Shown here piece after piece: positions 25,320 through 33,839 of a DNA stretch of 64,000 nt. Source of the stretch: Ferruginibacter sp. HRS2-29 (GTDB lineage Bacteria > Bacteroidota > Bacteroidia > Chitinophagales > Chitinophagaceae). The stretch spans positions 1 to 64,000 of the forward strand of contig NZ_RJUB01000012.1 in NCBI RefSeq assembly GCF_024343615.1, read 5' to 3'. Positions within the stretch are counted from its first letter, which is position 1. Every line of letters begins with the position of its first letter. The translations under genes were made by a program, and so were the position numbers. The notes beneath the pieces are model-generated. The model did no database searches. It worked only from the letters and a program-made list of their open reading frames with translations, and was not told the DNA's origin.

Positions 25320-26993
25320 ATGCAATTAATCGAATGCGTGCCAAATTTTTCAGAAGGAAACGACCTCCATATCATCCACCAGATAACGGCCGAAATTGAA
25401 TCGGTAGAAGGCGTACGGCTGCTGAATGTAGATCCGGGCAAAGCTACCAACCGTACAGTAGTTACAATGGTGGGCGAACCGGCCAATGTAATAGAAGCCG
25501 CGTTTCGTGCCATTAAAAAAGCCGGTGAGCTGATCGATATGAGCAAGCACAAAGGGGAGCATCCACGAATGGGTGCAACCGATGTTTGTCCGCTGATACC
25601 GATCGCCAACATAAGCATGGAAGAAACGGTGAAATATGCGCAGCAGCTGGCGAAAAGGGTAGGTGAAGAACTTTCATTGCCAGTTTATTTATACGAAGCT
25701 GCACAGCCCGATACATCCCGTAATAATCTCTCCGTGATCCGTGCGGGCGAATACGAAGGTTTTGCGAAAAAGATCGGGCAACCAGAATGGAAACCCGATT
25801 TCGGCCCTGCTGTTTTTGATGCGAAACGCGGTGCCACTGTCATCGGTGCCCGTGATTTCCTCATTGCTTATAATGTCAATCTCAATACAACTTCTACCCG
25901 CAGGGCAAATGCGATTGCGTTTGATATCCGCGAAGCGGGACGGGTGAAAAAAGTAGATGGCAAACCGGTGAAAGATGAGCATGGTAATCCGGTCAACATT
26001 CCCGGTAGCCTCAAAAGCGTAAAGGCCATCGGCTGGTTCATTGAAGAATATGGTATTGCACAGATATCCATCAATCTTACCAATATCAATGTAACGCCCG
26101 TTCACATTGCGTTTGATGAAGTATGTAAAAAAGGTAATGAACGTGGCATACGTGTTACGGGCAGCGAACTTGTTGGATTGATACCGCTGAAAGCGATGCT
26201 CGATGCAGGAGAATATTTTTTGCGCAAGCAACAGCGCTCTGTGGGTGTAAGTGAAAAAGAATTGATCCGCATCGCGATAAAATCTATGGGGCTCGATGAA
26301 CTCGGCCCTTTCAACCCTGAAGAAAGGATCATCGAATACATGCTGGCCAACAAAGCGGACAGCAAACTGGTGAACATGACCTTGTCTGACTTCGCCGATG
26401 AAACCGCCAGCGAAAGCCCGGCACCGGGTGGGGGCTCTATCGCGGCATACATAGGCTCCCTGGGTGTTTCACTGGCAACGATGGTAGCCAACCTCAGCAG
26501 CCATAAAACAGGGTGGGATGATCGCTGGGAAGAATTCAGCGACTGGGCAGCCAAAGGGCAGCGTTATAAGAACGAACTTACTAGGTTGGTGGATGCGGAT
26601 ACCATAGCCTTTAACCTCATCATGGAAGCATTCGGTTTGCCGAAAAGCAGCGATGCGGAAAAAGCTGCCAGAACAAAAGCAATTCAGGATGCTACAAAAT
26701 TTGCCATCGATATACCATTCAAAGTGATGAATGCTGCCTACGGGAGCATGGAAGTGATAAAGGCGATGGCGGAAACCGGTAATCCAAATTCGGTATCGGA
26801 TGCAGGTGTGGGCGCGCTTTGCGCAAGAAGCGCCGTGATGGGTGCTTTCATGAACGTACGTATCAATGCAGCCGGTTATAATGATAAGGATTTTGTAGCA
26901 GACATCATCGCCAAAGGCAAAGCCATAGAAGATAAAACGATTGCACTGGAGGCGGAGATCTTGAAAGTGGTAAATGAAAAGATAGGAGTGTAG
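25320..26993 (+). CDS. ftcD: Bifunctional glutamate formiminotransferase / formiminotetrahydrofolate cyclodeaminase
   Basis: Transfers the formimino group of formiminoglutamate to tetrahydrofolate, then deaminates and cyclises it to methenyl-tetrahydrofolate. The 557 residues are a fusion: formiminotransferase N- and C-subdomains at about 1-300 (CVPNFSEGND start, GATDVCPLIPI) and a cyclodeaminase at about 335-555 (ASESPAPGGGSIAAY at about 363). The fused order is that of the mammalian FTCD enzyme. It follows hutI, so the pathway from imidazolonepropionate to glutamate is covered here. Confidence 0.95.
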   Translation: MQLIECVPNFSEGNDLHIIHQITAEIESVEGVRLLNVDPGKATNRTVVTMVGEPANVIEAAFRAIKKAGELIDMSKHKGEHPRMGATDVCPLIPIANISMEETVKYAQQLAKRVGEELSLPVYLYEAAQPDTSRNNLSVIRAGEYEGFAKKIGQPEWKPDFGPAVFDAKRGATVIGARDFLIAYNVNLNTTSTRRANAIAFDIREAGRVKKVDGKPVKDEHGNPVNIPGSLKSVKAIGWFIEEYGIAQISINLTNINVTPVHIAFDEVCKKGNERGIRVTGSELVGLIPLKAMLDAGEYFLRKQQRSVGVSEKELIRIAIKSMGLDELGPFNPEERIIEYMLANKADSKLVNMTLSDFADETASESPAPGGGSIAAYIGSLGVSLATMVANLSSHKTGWDDRWEEFSDWAAKGQRYKNELTRLVDADTIAFNLIMEAFGLPKSSDAEKAARTKAIQDATKFAIDIPFKVMNAAYGSMEVIKAMAETGNPNSVSDAGVGALCARSAVMGAFMNVRINAAGYNDKDFVADIIAKGKAIEDKTIALEAEILKVVNEKIGV

Positions 26994-26995
26994 CA

Positions 26996-27083
26996 GATGA
27001 TGAATGCTGATGCTGGATGCTGGATATCTTATGGCTGAAATATATTCTTTGCTTCGCTACGATATTCCGCATCCAGCATCTTC
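26996..27083. repeat. Inverted GATGCTGGATGCTGG repeat after ftcD
   Basis: GATGATGAATGCTGATGCTGGATGCTGGATATC (about 26998-27030) is mirrored by GATATTCCGCATCCAGCATC (27060-27080). It starts within a few bases of the ftcD stop. Same motif family as 10294-10402. Confidence 0.75.
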
Positions 27084-27084
27084 T

Positions 27085-27126
27085 AAATAAAAACGTCCCG
27101 CTGAAACCAGCAGGACGTTTTTATTT
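27085..27126. terminator. Bidirectional terminator between ftcD and the SH3 protein gene
   Basis: AAATAAAAACGTCC and GGACGTTTTTATTT form a 14-bp outer stem, continued by GCTG/CAGC after one mismatch, with an AAAC loop. A and T tracts flank both sides, so it can end transcription in both directions. Confidence 0.92.
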
Positions 27127-27141
27127 GGAAACAACAAATTA

Positions 27142-27558
27142 TTATTCCGGAGACAAATACTGCGCATACGCATAACCTTCCTCTCCATCTTTCGTCCTGA
27201 TCTTCCACCAGCTGTCATCCGTTTTTTCAACCAGGGTAACGATTTCGCCATGAGCAGCTTTGCCTACGATATCGCCTTCGGTGCTTGGAGTGCTGCGAAT
27301 GTTGAGGTTGGTAGAATCCGTGGTAACTTTTAATGAAGCGCCCGCATCAGCTTTGATGTCGAGGTTCATCATCAGATCGCCGCTCGCCATGTTGGGATCG
27401 ATCTTGTTGTACAATGCCCAGAGAGCATCATAATCTGCGGTGCTTTTTGCAGTGCCGCTTACATGCAGCGTGCCGTCTTTTTCAGCTACCGCCAGGTTGT
27501 CAACGCCAAGCGTGTTGGCAGTTTGCAGCAATTCTGCATATTTATCTTGTAAAGCCAT
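27142..27558 (-). CDS. BON-like plus SH3b domain protein
   Basis: 138 residues without a signal peptide. The N-terminal half (LGVDNLAVAEKDGTLHVSGTAKS...) resembles a BON/LysM-associated module. The C-terminal half (about 75-136) is a bacterial SH3 domain: NLNIRSTPS, EIVTLVEKTDDSWWKIRT, GYAYAQYLSPE. Such pairs often bind the cell wall or accompany envelope proteins. It lies 23 bp after the BON lipoprotein gene on the same strand and is probably cotranscribed with it. Domain calls are good; the role is unknown. Confidence 0.8.
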   Translation of the reverse strand: MALQDKYAELLQTANTLGVDNLAVAEKDGTLHVSGTAKSTADYDALWALYNKIDPNMASGDLMMNLDIKADAGASLKVTTDSTNLNIRSTPSTEGDIVGKAAHGEIVTLVEKTDDSWWKIRTKDGEEGYAYAQYLSPE

Positions 27559-27581
27559 TATTTTAAGATTTAAGGGTGAGT

Positions 27582-28082
27582 TTATTTTTTATCAGTAAGT
27601 TTTGAAACATCGGATTTTACCTTTGCGGCAGCGAGGATCTGCATGATCTTCATCCTGTTCGCAGCAGTTACTTCACCTTCAAGCACCGCCTTATCAGCAG
27701 AGAAAGTTACTGTTACACCTTTGATGTCTTTCAATCCGTCTTTTACTTTTTGCTGGGTAGCTTCATCCAATGCTGTTGTAACCGAAGCTGGCTCTGGTAC
27801 TACCACAACTGGTGCAGGAACGGTAGTGTTGTTTACTACGTCTTTTACACCTTTTGCCCCTTTTGCAGCAGCTGCTACAGCCGCTTTAGTAGCGTCATCC
27901 TTGACTTCGCCGCTGATGGTGGCAACACCTTCATTAACCGAAACAGTCACATTGGCTGCATCCGGATTGGCTTTTAAAGCAGTTTCAACATTTGCTTTGA
28001 TATCTGCATCTTTCGGCTTACAGCCTGCAAATCCAAGCGTCAACAAAATGGCGAGCGCCATGAGCGTTTTTGTAATTTTCAT
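27582..28082 (-). CDS. Lipoprotein with two BON domains
   Basis: 166 residues from the ATG at 28082; the open frame extends to 28160 but the extension is not signal-like. The lipobox LGFAGC gives a lipidated Cys at about 20. One BON domain is at about 25-90 (NVTVSVNEGVATISGEVKD). A second, weaker one is at about 110-160 (GVTVTFSADKAVLEGEVTA). BON domains bind phospholipid or peptidoglycan-linked partners in the periplasm (OsmY family). A Val/Pro-rich linker joins them. It is first in an operon with the SH3b gene. Confidence 0.85.
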   Translation of the reverse strand: MKITKTLMALAILLTLGFAGCKPKDADIKANVETALKANPDAANVTVSVNEGVATISGEVKDDATKAAVAAAAKGAKGVKDVVNNTTVPAPVVVVPEPASVTTALDEATQQKVKDGLKDIKGVTVTFSADKAVLEGEVTAANRMKIMQILAAAKVKSDVSKLTDKK

Positions 28083-28129
28083 TGTTTGTTGTTTTAATAA
28101 ATGATTAAATCGGTATGAGTATGGTTTCG

Positions 28130-28222
28130 GGTGAAAGGTTGTGGGTTGCTTGTCGTTCACAAAGTGTATAAAATTCTATTTTTCGCGAAAGATCAACAAC
28201 CCGTCACTCGTCACCCGCAACT
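28130..28222. repeat. Inverted GGGTGAAAGGTTGTGGGTTG repeat
   Basis: CGGGTGAAAGGTTGTGGGTTGCTTGTCGTTC (about 28129-28160) is mirrored by CAACAACCCGTCACTCGTCACCCGCAAC (about 28193-28222). One-sided copies of the same motif occur at about 30020-30050 and 40160-40190. Confidence 0.65.
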
Positions 28223-28239
28223 AAAATAACTAGACGATA

Positions 28240-29028
28240 TTATAAGCATCCAAGTCGCCCTCCATCCACAGGTAAATTTATCCCGTTGATATATGCCGCC
28301 GCCGGCGAACAAAGAAATGCTACTGCAGCGCCAAATTCTTCCGGCTGGCCGATCCTTCCCGCAGGTATCTCAGCTACCAGTTCTTTCAGCACCTGTTCCT
28401 CACTTTTACCCGAATCTCTGGCTTTCTTTTCAATTACATAATCCGCACGTACTGTTTTGGTGAAACCAGGCAATACATTGTTCACTGTTATACCAAAGGA
28501 TCCCAGTTCTGTTGCCAGCGTCTTGCTCCAGTTGGCCACCGCCGCCCTGATCGTATTACTCACGCCCAATCCCGCCAACGGAATTTTCACCGAAGTGGAA
28601 ATGATATTGATGATCCTGCCAAATCCTGCAATTTTCATACCGGGTACTACCGCCTGCATCAATATATGGTTGCAGAGCAAATGGCTTTCAAAAGCTTCCA
28701 GGAAGGCTTGTGTTTTTGCGGATTGTGCGGTTCCTCCGGCAGGGCCACCAGTATTGTTCACTAAAATATGAATGGGGGTTTCCACGGTATCAAACCCGTC
28801 GATAGCGGCCTGTACATTGTGTGCCGCCGAAAAATCAGCTACGAGGTAGCGATGTATTTGTCCGAGTGACGTGTCGAGCTTCGATGCCGCATCTTTCAGT
28901 TTTTCTTCATTTCGGGCCATCAGGATCACATTGGCGCCCATCAAAGCCAGTTCTACGGCGCTGGCAAAACCCAATCCCTGCGTGCTGCCGCAAACAAGCG
29001 CATTCCTTCCTTTTAAATTCAAATTCAT
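28240..29028 (-). CDS. Short-chain dehydrogenase/reductase, atypical active site
   Basis: 262 residues with the SDR Rossmann fold: the nucleotide-binding glycine motif GSTQGLG (about 14-20), LVNNTGG, and a C-terminal PVDGG. The canonical catalytic YxxxK is missing. At the expected distance after the conserved serine (IISTS) the sequence is SNTIR, so Tyr is Ser and Lys is Arg. A subset of FabG-like SDR proteins has this SN..R form. Whether it is an oxidoreductase with a different mechanism or a non-catalytic protein cannot be told. The substrate is unknown. Confidence 0.85.
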   Translation of the reverse strand: MNLNLKGRNALVCGSTQGLGFASAVELALMGANVILMARNEEKLKDAASKLDTSLGQIHRYLVADFSAAHNVQAAIDGFDTVETPIHILVNNTGGPAGGTAQSAKTQAFLEAFESHLLCNHILMQAVVPGMKIAGFGRIINIISTSVKIPLAGLGVSNTIRAAVANWSKTLATELGSFGITVNNVLPGFTKTVRADYVIEKKARDSGKSEEQVLKELVAEIPAGRIGQPEEFGAAVAFLCSPAAAYINGINLPVDGGRLGCL

Positions 29029-29087
29029 CTGTTACAATCTTTCTCCGAAGCTATTTAATATTTCGCTGGAAAAAAATTATTAAAATG

Positions 29088-29342
29088 TAAACGACCACCG
29101 ACGACGGACCTCTCACGACCGTCAGGTCTTAAGGTTGCAAATACTTTTAAAAATCCAGCTCGGGCAAATAGCTACTTTTTTCACGAACCCACGGTTGTCG
29201 GTGATTGGTCGTCAGTAGTCGGTCGTCAGTAGTCGGTCTTCTTCCATTGCGCACATCCCACAAAAAAAGTCCTCCCATTTAGAGAGAACTTACTGTTGTC
29301 GGTCGTCCGTGGCCGGTCGTCTGTTGTCCGTGGTCCTTCGTC
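29088..29342. repeat. GGTCGTC heptad arrays between SDR and lipoprotein genes
   Basis: An array reading GACCACCGACGACGGACC (29090-29130) is mirrored by GTTGTCGGTGATTGGTCGTCAGTAGTCGG (29193-29243) and a third array (29292-29342) that runs into the stop of the next gene. The 312-base gap holds no visible gene; a CCTCCCATTTAGAGAGAAC stretch lies between the last two arrays. Confidence 0.75.
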
Positions 29343-29961
29343 AGTTCAACACCTGCTTTTCCTTCAGATCTTTCACGATTTTCTTGCTGTAATCCTTTCC
29401 TAACGTGGCAATAGAAGATGGATCGGCAGCTTTACTTTGCACAGAGTAGATCAGGTTGCCCGATTGGATATCATACATGTTCGACTCCAGGAAATACTGG
29501 GTGGAATTGGTATAATACCCCGGGTCGTAAACCCTGTCATAAATAGTAGTATAATACCTGCCAAAACGCCTGATACCGATCGGCTGATAACTCACCCTGC
29601 CAGGCTGATAATACTGGTCTTTGGATTTGTCGAGTAAAACGGTGGTGATAACGGCATCATATCCGCTGGATTTCAGTTTTTGTGCGATATCTTCTTCCTT
29701 TATCTTTTCAAAAGCCTTAGGGCCATATTCGTCCATGGCAGAAACGGCGGAATAACCGTTGCTATTGAGGTTCGAAGCCAATTGTTTTTCAAGTTGTTCC
29801 CTCAAAGTGCGGTCTTTCTGGTTCAGGATACCCAGTACCATGATCTTTTTATAACTTTTCTGTGGCGCTTCGTCCGACTTCCAGGAGGAAGTGATCTTAG
29901 TGCTGTTGCACGAAGCCAGCAACAACAGGATCGCGGGTAATAAAATTGATAATTTTTTCAT
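29341..29961 (-). CDS. Putative lipoprotein, unknown function
   Basis: 206 residues with a clear lipobox (LLLLASC, Cys18). The mature protein starts TKITSSWKSDE. It contains a Rossmann-like alternating segment (YKKIMVLGILNQKDRTLREQLEKQLASNLNSNGY, AQKLKSSGYDAVITTVLLDK), a Tyr-rich central stretch (residues about 120-150) and a strand pair near the end (TQYFLESNMYDIQSGNLIYSVQSKA). It resembles periplasmic proteins of the DUF4136 type, but I am not certain. It is monocistronic. Confidence 0.75.
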   Translation of the reverse strand: MKKLSILLPAILLLLASCNSTKITSSWKSDEAPQKSYKKIMVLGILNQKDRTLREQLEKQLASNLNSNGYSAVSAMDEYGPKAFEKIKEEDIAQKLKSSGYDAVITTVLLDKSKDQYYQPGRVSYQPIGIRRFGRYYTTIYDRVYDPGYYTNSTQYFLESNMYDIQSGNLIYSVQSKAADPSSIATLGKDYSKKIVKDLKEKQVLN

Positions 29962-30134
29962 ACCAGAACTTACGCAAATAGTATTCCCGCAGGTGTAAGG
30001 GAGATGTTAATAATAGAGTGGCGGGTGAGGAGTTGCGGGTTTGGGAAACTCTTGCTCTCCGCGCCTGTCCCGCCGAATGGCGTGGGGTGAAGAAAATCAA
30101 TTGTATTGATCGATTTATTATTACAAATCAATTG

Positions 30135-30182
30135 TAGCAAATCTATTTGTAGCATTTCAGATTGCCACAAATAGATTTGCTA
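30135..30182. repeat. Perfect 16-bp inverted repeat in the parE upstream region
   Basis: TAGCAAATCTATTTGT (30135-30150) and ACAAATAGATTTGCTA (30167-30182) are exact reverse complements around a 16-base loop. It is one of two AT-rich inverted repeats in the 398-base gap before parE; the other half (ATCAATTG / CAATTGAT) lies just upstream at 30099-30133. A CTCTCCGCGCCTG...GGCGTGGGG stretch at 30055-30083 recurs at 52718-52748. Confidence 0.8.
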
Positions 30183-30278
30183 TAAAACAAACCCAACCCT
30201 TAACTCCTTCGCACGCCGTCCGTAACCTTTTATCCCCACCTGTTTAAAATCCCCTCATTTTTCCAATTTCCATTTAAT

Positions 30279-30286
30279 TATATTTG
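30279..30286 (+). promoter_or_regulatory. Candidate -7 box of parE
   Basis: TATATTTG matches TAnnTTTG. Transcription would begin near 30293, about 67 bases before the parE ATG. Confidence 0.5.
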
Positions 30287-30298
30287 CGACAATGTAGA

Positions 30299-30319
30299 TT
30301 TACTAAAACATTTAGTAAA
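30299..30319 (+). promoter_or_regulatory. Palindrome at the parE transcription start (operator or leader hairpin)
   Basis: TTTACTAAA and TTTAGTAAA are perfect 9-bp arms with a 3-base spacer (ACA). The site lies just after the predicted transcription start. This placement suits either a dimeric repressor site or a small hairpin in the mRNA leader. No regulator gene is adjacent. Confidence 0.45.
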
Positions 30320-30359
30320 TTGCGCCCTTTCAGTATTAAAAACAGATTTTAACCGCAAG

Positions 30360-32252
30360 ATGGCAGATAACTTGAACAAATCGGAATACACCGAAGACAA
30401 TATACGGAGCCTCGACTGGCAGGAACATATCCGCCTGCGCCCGGGTATGTACATCGGGAAACTAGGAGATGGCAGCAGCCCGGATGATGGGATATATGTT
30501 CTGCTCAAAGAAGTGATCGATAACTGTATCGATGAACACACCATGGGTTATGGTAAACATGTAGATGTAAAGATTGATGGCAAAACCATCACCGTACGCG
30601 ACTATGGCCGCGGTATACCGCTGGGTAAAGTAGTGGATGTGGTGAGTAAAATGAATACCGGCGCCAAATACGATAGTAAAGCCTTCCAGAAAAGTGTAGG
30701 GTTGAATGGTGTGGGTACCAAAGCTGTGAACGCATTGAGCAATTATTTTAAAGTGACTGCTTATCGTGATGGTAAAGAAAAGACCGCTGAATTTGAACGC
30801 GGCCTTTTAAGCAAGGAACATAAGGAAGCCGCTACTAAAGAAGATAACGGCACTTTCGTTACGTTCATCCCGGACGAAACGATCTTCAAGAATTTTCATT
30901 TCGTACAGGAATACCTCGACAACCAGTTCTGGAACTATTGTTACCTCAACGCCGGCCTGGTGATGAACCTCAACGGCAAACGGTATGTTAGCAAGAACGG
31001 CCTGCTGGATCTGTTGCAACGCAAAACCAACGCCGACGAGATCCGTTACCCGATCATCCACCTCAAAGGCGAGGATATAGAAGTGGCCATCACCCACGAA
31101 AATGGCTATGGGGAAGAATATTACAGCTTTGTCAACGGGCAGTTTACCACCCAGGGTGGAACACACCTCGCCGCTTTTCGCGAAGGGTATGTAAAAACAG
31201 TCCGTGAGTTTTTCAAAAAGGATTACGATGCGGCGGATATCCGCGGCAGCATTTGCGCCGCCATCAGCGTAAGGGTGCAGGAGCCGGTGTTTGAGAGCCA
31301 GACGAAGACCAAACTGGGTTCGCAGACGGTGTACGAGAATGGCCCGAGCATGAAGAATTTTATCGGCGATTTCCTGGGTAAGGAGTTGAATAATTTCCTG
31401 CATCGTAATCCCACACTGGCGGATGCGTTGAAGAAAAGGATCGAGCAGAACGAGCGCGAAAGGAAAGAGCTGGCGGGTATCAAGAAACTGGCGAATGAAA
31501 GGGCTAAAAAAGCGAACCTCCACAATAAAAAATTGCGTGACTGCAAGTTTCATTATAACGACGAGCCTACAGGAAAAGATAAGGACAGCATCATCGAAAA
31601 ACAAAAGGAAAGTACCATCTTCATTACGGAAGGGGACAGTGCGAGCGGATCGATCACGAAAGCCCGTAATGTAGGCACACAGGCGGTTTTCAGCCTCCGG
31701 GGTAAACCATTGAACTGCTTTGGGCTTACCAAAAAGATCGTGTATGAAAATGAAGAGTTCAACCTTTTGCAACATGCGCTGAACATTGAAGAAGGATATG
31801 AAGGCCTGCGGTACAATAATATTGTAGTGGCTACCGATGCGGATGTGGATGGGATGCATATCAGGCTTCTGCTCATGACATTTTTCCTGCAGTTCTTCCC
31901 CGACCTGGTAAAGAACCAGCATGTGTACATCCTGGAAACACCATTGTTCAGGGTGCGCAATAAGCAGGAAACCATTTACTGTTATGATGAAGAAGAAAAG
32001 CAGGCCGCCATTAAAAAGCTGGGCGCCAAACCTGAAATAACACGATTCAAAGGTTTGGGAGAGATAAGCCCGGACGAATTTGCCCGTTTCATCAGTGTAG
32101 ATATGAAACTGCAGCCTGTCATCATGGAGCAAGGTGAACATGTACAAAACCTGCTGGAATATTACATGGGTAAGAACACACCTTCCCGCCAGGATTTTAT
32201 CATCGATAACCTAAAGGTTGAATTGGATGCAATAGAAGAAGCAGAAGCGTAA
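30360..32252 (+). CDS. parE: DNA topoisomerase IV subunit B
   Basis: ATPase subunit of topoisomerase IV (or a gyrase-B paralogue), working with the ParC-type subunit encoded 3 kb downstream to decatenate chromosomes. The 630 residues contain the GHKL ATPase ([33 protein letters not shown]), a transducer, and the Toprim domain ([20 protein letters not shown]). The length and the motifs are of the ParE type, without the long GyrB insertion. A promoter and a palindrome precede it. Confidence 0.95.
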   Translation: MADNLNKSEYTEDNIRSLDWQEHIRLRPGMYIGKLGDGSSPDDGIYVLLKEVIDNCIDEHTMGYGKHVDVKIDGKTITVRDYGRGIPLGKVVDVVSKMNTGAKYDSKAFQKSVGLNGVGTKAVNALSNYFKVTAYRDGKEKTAEFERGLLSKEHKEAATKEDNGTFVTFIPDETIFKNFHFVQEYLDNQFWNYCYLNAGLVMNLNGKRYVSKNGLLDLLQRKTNADEIRYPIIHLKGEDIEVAITHENGYGEEYYSFVNGQFTTQGGTHLAAFREGYVKTVREFFKKDYDAADIRGSICAAISVRVQEPVFESQTKTKLGSQTVYENGPSMKNFIGDFLGKELNNFLHRNPTLADALKKRIEQNERERKELAGIKKLANERAKKANLHNKKLRDCKFHYNDEPTGKDKDSIIEKQKESTIFITEGDSASGSITKARNVGTQAVFSLRGKPLNCFGLTKKIVYENEEFNLLQHALNIEEGYEGLRYNNIVVATDADVDGMHIRLLLMTFFLQFFPDLVKNQHVYILETPLFRVRNKQETIYCYDEEEKQAAIKKLGAKPEITRFKGLGEISPDEFARFISVDMKLQPVIMEQGEHVQNLLEYYMGKNTPSRQDFIIDNLKVELDAIEEAEA

Positions 32253-32264
32253 CGTAATCGCGTC

Positions 32265-32305
32265 ATCTTCGTCAATTCGTGTAATTAGCAAAATTCGTGT
32301 AATAA
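32265..32305. repeat. AATTCGTGT array before the methyltransferase gene
   Basis: CGTCAATTCGTGTAATTAGCAAAATTCGTGTAAT sits 13 bases after the parE stop and ends eight bases before the next ATG. Same family as 35215-35253, 43318-43350, 46486-46622 and 50917-50955. Confidence 0.8.
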
Positions 32306-32307
32306 AA

Positions 32308-33093
32308 ATGTTTGAATTCCACCAGGATAAAAAAAAATACTTCGATATAAATAGCGCTAACGCGAAACAATATATCATGCCGTTCATCGAGGAGAAATTC
32401 ACGATAGAACCGGGCATGCGTGTATTGGAACTGGGTTGTGGCGAGGGTGGCGTGCTGAGGGCATTCCTCGACAGGGGCATGACCGGAGTAGGGATCGAGT
32501 TGGATAAAGTCAGGCTGGTAGACGCAAGCGAATGGTTATCGGAAGAAATTGCGCAGGGAAAAGTCTCTTTTTTCCTGGAAAATATTTACAATACTACCCC
32601 GGAAGCATTGGGCGGAAAATTCGACCTCATCCTCCTGAAAGACGTGATCGAGCATATTCCCAACCAACAGCAGCTCATCGCCCATCTTCAGCATTTTCTT
32701 ACAGGCGATGGAGTGATATTTTTCGGTTTTCCGCCATGGCAGATGCCACTCGGCGGGCACCAACAGATATTGCAGAGCAGGTTCTGGTCGAAAGTGCCTT
32801 ATTATCACCTGCTGCCGATGCCGGTGTACAAATGGATATTAAGGTCGGCGAAAGAAAATGTGGATGAAATGGTGGAGATAAAGGAAACCGGTATTTCCAT
32901 CGAACGGTTCGAGAAGATAACAGGTGCGGCAGGGTATAGTTTGCTCAATAAAAAACATTACCTCATCAACCCGATCTATCAATATAAGTTTGGGTGGAAA
33001 CCAAGAAAACAGTTTGCAGCAATACAGGCTATCCCATGGGTAAGGAACTTTCTCACTACCTGTGTTTATTATTTAATACAAAAGGCAAAATGA
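32308..33093 (+). CDS. Class I SAM-dependent methyltransferase
   Basis: 261 residues with the Rossmann SAM-binding motif VLELGCGEGG at about 34-43 and the acidic residue after strand two (GVGIELDKV). The UbiG/methyltransferase-11 motif LILLKDVIEH follows at about 108. The C-terminal part (GFPPWQMPLGGHQQ; KKHYLINPIYQYKFG) is typical of small-molecule or lipid methyltransferases. The acceptor is unknown. It overlaps the next gene by four bases (ATGA), so the two are translationally coupled. Confidence 0.85.
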   Translation: MFEFHQDKKKYFDINSANAKQYIMPFIEEKFTIEPGMRVLELGCGEGGVLRAFLDRGMTGVGIELDKVRLVDASEWLSEEIAQGKVSFFLENIYNTTPEALGGKFDLILLKDVIEHIPNQQQLIAHLQHFLTGDGVIFFGFPPWQMPLGGHQQILQSRFWSKVPYYHLLPMPVYKWILRSAKENVDEMVEIKETGISIERFEKITGAAGYSLLNKKHYLINPIYQYKFGWKPRKQFAAIQAIPWVRNFLTTCVYYLIQKAK

Positions 33094-33833
33094 CGATCAC
33101 TTGTAAAAATTGCGGGGTTCACTTCAGGGGGGCATACTGTTACAACTGCTCGCAAAAAGCAGGTACGGGCCGTCTTAAAGTGTCGAATGTGCTGCATGAG
33201 TTCTGGCACAACTTTACGCATACCGACAAAGGGTATATGTCATTGCTGAAGGCGATGGTGCTGCAACCGGGCGTAGTGATCAGGGAATATATCGAGGGCA
33301 AACGAAAAAAATATTTCAGCCCATATACCTTTTACCTGGTTACGACAGCACTGCTGATATTTATTACCAACCTCGTCTATAAATACGAAGACAAATTATA
33401 TAAATTTAACAACGAGTATGGGCAATACCTGAACCTGCACCGCAACTATATTATTCTTTGTTGTATGCCGTTCATAGCAGTATTTCTCAAATTTATATTT
33501 TTCAGGAGAAAATATAATTATGCAGAATGGGTTACGTTTATTGTATTTACCTATGGTTTGATCAATTTTTTTCACATCATTATCCAACTGGCGTATTTCC
33601 CGCTTATCAGGTACCATAACGCTTCTCATTTTGAAGAATACCTGAGTTATTTTATTTTTTTCTATGTACTGTTACGTTTTATCCAGCCCAAAAAATGGTG
33701 GGAAGTGCTGCAGTGTTTATTCATAACAATACTGATTTATTTTTTGGTGGAGTGGCTGGCGCAGTTGATCGCATTATGGCAATGGGGCGTGCCGGTGGAA
33801 AAATTAAAGCTCATGATTAAAAACTCATTTTAA
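33090..33833 (+). CDS. DUF3667 membrane protein with N-terminal zinc ribbon
   Basis: 247 residues from the ATG at 33090, which overlaps the methyltransferase stop as ATGA; an earlier in-frame ATG at 32994 lies inside the methyltransferase gene. The N-terminus has four cysteines as CKNCGVHF...CYNCSQK, a likely zinc ribbon. The DUF3667 core follows (FTHTDKGYMSLLKAMVLQPG, REYIEGKRKKYFSPYTFYL). Then come about five membrane helices. The function of DUF3667 is not known. Coupling with a methyltransferase suggests a shared lipid or membrane substrate, as inference only. Confidence 0.85.
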   Translation: MTITCKNCGVHFRGAYCYNCSQKAGTGRLKVSNVLHEFWHNFTHTDKGYMSLLKAMVLQPGVVIREYIEGKRKKYFSPYTFYLVTTALLIFITNLVYKYEDKLYKFNNEYGQYLNLHRNYIILCCMPFIAVFLKFIFFRRKYNYAEWVTFIVFTYGLINFFHIIIQLAYFPLIRYHNASHFEEYLSYFIFFYVLLRFIQPKKWWEVLQCLFITILIYFLVEWLAQLIALWQWGVPVEKLKLMIKNSF

Positions 33834-33839
33834 TAATAT

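Noticed and set aside
28240-29028. Pseudogene call for the SDR gene
   Set aside because: The reading frame is intact at full family length and the altered active site occurs in a known SDR subset, so it is not a broken gene.
30807-32147. 446-codon open frame on the minus strand
   Set aside because: It is antisense to parE and its Phe/Ile/His-rich translation has no recognisable motif.
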